Positions 6,564 to 8,343 of a DNA stretch of 8,343 nt are shown piece by piece. Origin of the DNA: JBAVQS01 sp049694275 (lineage in GTDB: Bacteria > Chloroflexota > Anaerolineae > UBA4142 > SHND01); NCBI GenBank assembly GCA_049694275.1, contig JBAVQS010000320.1:1-8343 (forward strand), in the 5' to 3' direction. How positions within the stretch are numbered: the stretch's first letter is position 1; every line of letters begins with the position of its first letter. Under the pieces are notes generated by a model. The model ran no database searches, had not been told where the DNA came from, and saw only the letters and a program-made list of their open reading frames with translations. Made by a program: the position numbers and the translations under genes.

Positions 6564-6708
6564 GTGATGCCCTCAGGATTTGTCTATTCACTTGTGTGAA
6601 ATGCCAAGTTGAATGCATTGCTAATAAACATGAAATCAGCGTTAAGGTGCTTGCAGCAAACATGCCCCCATCCTCCTCACGGAACACCCTATATTCCCAG
6701 CTAATCAT
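6550..6708 (-). CDS. Small 52-residue protein, unknown; N-terminus like MSWxYRVxREEDG proteins
   Basis: A 52-residue reading frame starting MISWEYRVFREEDGG. The ATG at 6708 is strongly supported: GGAGG lies seven bases upstream, and the ATG overlaps the stop of the preceding gene as ATGA. Its end overlaps the lipoprotein start by 14 bases. The first 15 residues recall a widespread family of small cytoplasmic proteins that start with MSWNYRV-type sequence and continue with an acidic AIHEVYYD stretch. Here that continuation is absent; instead there is a hydrophobic stretch (MFAASTLTLISCLLAM, 16-31) that could span or touch a membrane. It may be a diverged or truncated relative, or a separate small membrane protein. 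Function unknown. Coupling to both neighbours argues that it is translated. Confidence 0.62.
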   Translation of the reverse strand: MISWEYRVFREEDGGMFAASTLTLISCLLAMHSTWHFTQVNRQILRASHEWK

Positions 6709-7058
6709 ATCTCTTCCTCCGCGCCGCCGTTCAAGATTCGCTCTAACAATACAACCGCACAATATTCATAGAGATCATAACGCGGCGAATCCCCTTCCCG
6801 GTAAACAATCTCCGCTAAATTCAAGCTCTGGTTCATGTGCCTGGTGACCCGGGCAACAGCATTGATTACCGCCTGGCGGATTTTTTCCTCATCCAGGTTT
6901 CCATGGGAATGCGCAGTCGGATTGGCGACCCGCACCATCACGGGCGCCGTGGCGGACGCGGCGAGTGATAACCCCAGACGAACATGGGAAGGTCCTGTGA
7001 TATAGGAAACGAAATAGCGCGAGTCTTCCCTGGTAAAGTGAGGCATAGTCGATGCCAA
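6705..7058 (-). CDS. Unknown 113-117 residue protein, first gene of a coupled three-gene unit
   Basis: I do not recognise this protein. From the TTG at 7058 it has 117 residues; from the ATG at 7046, 113. The TTG is preferred because a perfect AGGAGG lies ten bases upstream, while the ATG is 22 bases from that site. The frame is open back to 7202, but that part has no ribosome site and lies in the promoter region. Visible features: YFVSYITGPSHVRLGLSLAAS near the N-terminus, a His-containing stretch NPTAHSHG, a predicted amphipathic helix EEKIRQAVINAVARVTRHM, and an acidic C-terminus. No signal peptide or membrane segment is evident, so it is probably cytoplasmic. The stop overlaps the next start as ATGA. 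Its codon use is more AT-rich than that of the flanking operons. Confidence 0.65.
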   Translation of the reverse strand: MASTMPHFTREDSRYFVSYITGPSHVRLGLSLAASATAPVMVRVANPTAHSHGNLDEEKIRQAVINAVARVTRHMNQSLNLAEIVYREGDSPRYDLYEYCAVVLLERILNGGAEEEI

Positions 7059-7073
7059 CCCGTTAAATCCTCC

Positions 7074-7089
7074 TGTGAAATTTATCACG
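7074..7089. promoter_or_regulatory. CRP/FNR-like palindrome between the divergent genes
   Basis: TGTGA, AATTTA, TCACG: nine of the ten bases of the CRP core TGTGA-N6-TCACA. It is centred about 50 bases upstream of the predicted aceB start, just before the -35, and touches the Shine-Dalgarno site of the divergent unknown gene. Control by a CRP/FNR-family factor is inferred only from the sequence pattern. Confidence 0.38.
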
Positions 7090-7095
7090 CAGGAC

Positions 7096-7124
7096 TTGAA
7101 AAATAGCCTGAATAACGGTATGAT
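7096..7124 (+). promoter_or_regulatory. Sigma-70-type promoter of aceB
   Basis: TTGAAA at 7096-7101, a 17-base spacer, then TATGAT at 7119-7124; each hexamer matches five of six consensus bases and the spacing is ideal. Transcription would start near 7131, giving a leader of about 85 bases before the malate synthase ATG. Confidence 0.72.
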
Positions 7125-7215
7125 GTTCCTGTCTGAATGTGCACGGACAAATCGTTCACTGTGCCCTGGCGATACTCTATCACCGAAGGACACCCAGATC
7201 AAACAGGAGTTAGGT

Positions 7216-8343
7216 ATGAATACTCTGGATATTCAAATCCTGGGCAAGGTCTCCCCCGAATATGCCCAGGTCCTCTCCCCGGAGGCGCTGGCTTTTCTCG
7301 CCAGGCTCCAGCGCACGTTCGGCGCGCGCCGCCGTGAGCTGTTGGCCCGGCGCCAGGAACGCCAGGCGCGGATCGACGCCGGCGAGATGCCCGATTTTCT
7401 CCCCGAGACCGCCGAAATCCGCAAGGCGGACTGGCAGGTGGCCCCGATTCCCGCCGACCTGCAGAAGCGGCACGTCGAGATCACCGGGCCAACCGAACGC
7501 AAAATGCTCATCAATGCGCTCAACTCGGGCGCCGATGTATTCATGGCAGATTTTGAGGATGCGAACTCGCCCACCTGGGATAATATGGTCGGCGGCCATA
7601 TCAACCTGCGGGATGCAATCGCCGGCACGGTCAGCTTTCAGAACCCGGACGGCAAGGAATACAAGCTCAACCCCACGACCGCGCTCTTGCTCGTGCGCCC
7701 GCGCGGCTGGCACCTTGACGAAAAGCATGTGCTCGTCGACGGCCAACCCATGTCCGGCTCGCTCTTTGACTTTGGCCTCTATTTCTTCCACGAACATAAA
7801 AACCTCATCCAGAAGGGGACCGGCCCTTATTTCTATCTGGCCAAGCTGGAGAACCACCTCGAAGCGCGGCTCTGGAATGACGTCTTTAACCTCGCCCAGG
7901 ACGAGCTCGGCATCCCGCGCGGTGTGATCAAGGCGACGGTGCTGATCGAGACCATCCTCGCGGTGTACGAGATGGACGAGATTCTGTACGAGCTGCGCCA
8001 GCACATGGCCGGGCTGAACGCCGGGCGCTGGGATTATATGTTCAGCATCATCAAGAAATTCCGCAACCGGCGTGATTTCACCTTCCCCGACCGCGCTCAG
8101 GTGACGATGACCGTCCCCTTTATGCGCGCCTACAGCGAGCTGCTGGTCAAGACCTGCCACCGGCGCGGCGCTCACGCCATGGGCGGGATGGCCGCCTTTA
8201 TCCCGAGCCGCAAGGACGCGCAGGTGAACGAGATTGCCATCCGTAAGGTGAACGAGGACAAGGAGCGCGAGGTGCGCGATGGCTTTGACGGCACCTGGGT
8301 GGCGCACCCCGACCTCGTCCCGGTCGCCCGCGCGGTATTCGAC
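7216..8343 (+). CDS. aceB: Malate synthase A, N-terminal 376 residues, cut by window edge
   Basis: Malate synthase joins glyoxylate and acetyl-CoA to malate, the second dedicated step of the glyoxylate bypass, in the cytoplasm. The open frame runs to the window end without a stop (376 codons of a usual 530 or so). Family marks: FMADFEDANSPTWDN at 109-123, LLVRPRGWHLDE at 158-169 containing the catalytic Arg region, KATVLIET at 239-246 with Mg-binding Glu245, and the family signature RQHMAGLNAGRWDYMF at 261-276 with Mg-binding Asp273. MGGMAAFIPS at 322-331 is also typical of the A isoform. No glyoxylate-synthase G-type insertion is seen. The ATG at 7216 is chosen because AGGAG lies six bases upstream. 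It is transcribed away from the small three-gene unit from a promoter at 7096-7124. An isocitrate lyase gene may lie beyond the window. Confidence 0.96.
   Translation, partial: MNTLDIQILGKVSPEYAQVLSPEALAFLARLQRTFGARRRELLARRQERQARIDAGEMPDFLPETAEIRKADWQVAPIPADLQKRHVEITGPTERKMLINALNSGADVFMADFEDANSPTWDNMVGGHINLRDAIAGTVSFQNPDGKEYKLNPTTALLLVRPRGWHLDEKHVLVDGQPMSGSLFDFGLYFFHEHKNLIQKGTGPYFYLAKLENHLEARLWNDVFNLAQDELGIPRGVIKATVLIETILAVYEMDEILYELRQHMAGLNAGRWDYMFSIIKKFRNRRDFTFPDRAQVTMTVPFMRAYSELLVKTCHRRGAHAMGGMAAFIPSRKDAQVNEIAIRKVNEDKEREVRDGFDGTWVAHPDLVPVARAVFD

Noticed and set aside
7059..7202. N-terminal extension of the unknown gene back to a TTG at 7202
   Set aside because: It would run through the aceB promoter, has no ribosome site and no family-like sequence. 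The AGGAGG at 7069-7074 supports a start at 7058.
7210..8307. 365-codon open frame on the minus strand
   Set aside because: Antisense to malate synthase, whose family signature and active-site residues are intact on the plus strand.

Overview
The window is bacterial, mostly GC-rich DNA (hand count: 45 G/C of 60 at 3001-3060), with a more AT-rich patch around 5880-7200 (23 of 60 at 6601-6660). Several traits fit Chloroflexota, perhaps an Anaerolineae-like lineage: Thr/Pro-rich linkers in a membrane-anchored TPR protein, a GT39-type membrane glycosyltransferase with a C-terminal beta-sandwich, and a groES-groEL operon under a CIRCE operator. This placement is an inference from style, not a proof.

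Layout. (1) 1-850, minus strand: the start of groEL (cut by the window edge), complete groES, a roughly 190-base leader, a perfect CIRCE operator and a sigma-70-type promoter. The leader also holds a strong hairpin and a second, degenerate CIRCE-like site just upstream of groES. (2) 859-5860, minus strand: three close-packed genes, in transcription order a membrane-tethered GH39/PslG-like glycoside hydrolase, a GT39/PMT-type polytopic glycosyltransferase, and a signal-anchored protein of about nine TPR units. They overlap by 19 bases or lie 20 bases apart and look like a cell-envelope glycan operon. (3) 5861-6074: a non-coding spacer with inverted repeats, and an extended -10 that would give the hydrolase an almost leaderless mRNA. 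(4) 6075-7058, minus strand: three small overlapping genes (an unknown 117-residue protein, a 52-residue protein, and a lipoprotein with a BsuPI-like domain). Stop and start codons overlap (an ATGA, then a 14-base overlap), so translational coupling is likely. (5) 7059-7215: a divergent control region with a good sigma-70 promoter and a CRP/FNR-like palindrome. (6) 7216 to the end, plus strand: malate synthase A (aceB), cut by the window edge after 376 codons.

How they work together: groES/groEL are chaperonins, presumably repressed by HrcA through CIRCE. The GH-GT-TPR operon probably makes, trims or scaffolds a surface polysaccharide. Malate synthase is the second enzyme of the glyoxylate bypass and may be under catabolite-type control. 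The most under-described parts are the small coupled three-gene unit and the GH-GT-TPR envelope operon.
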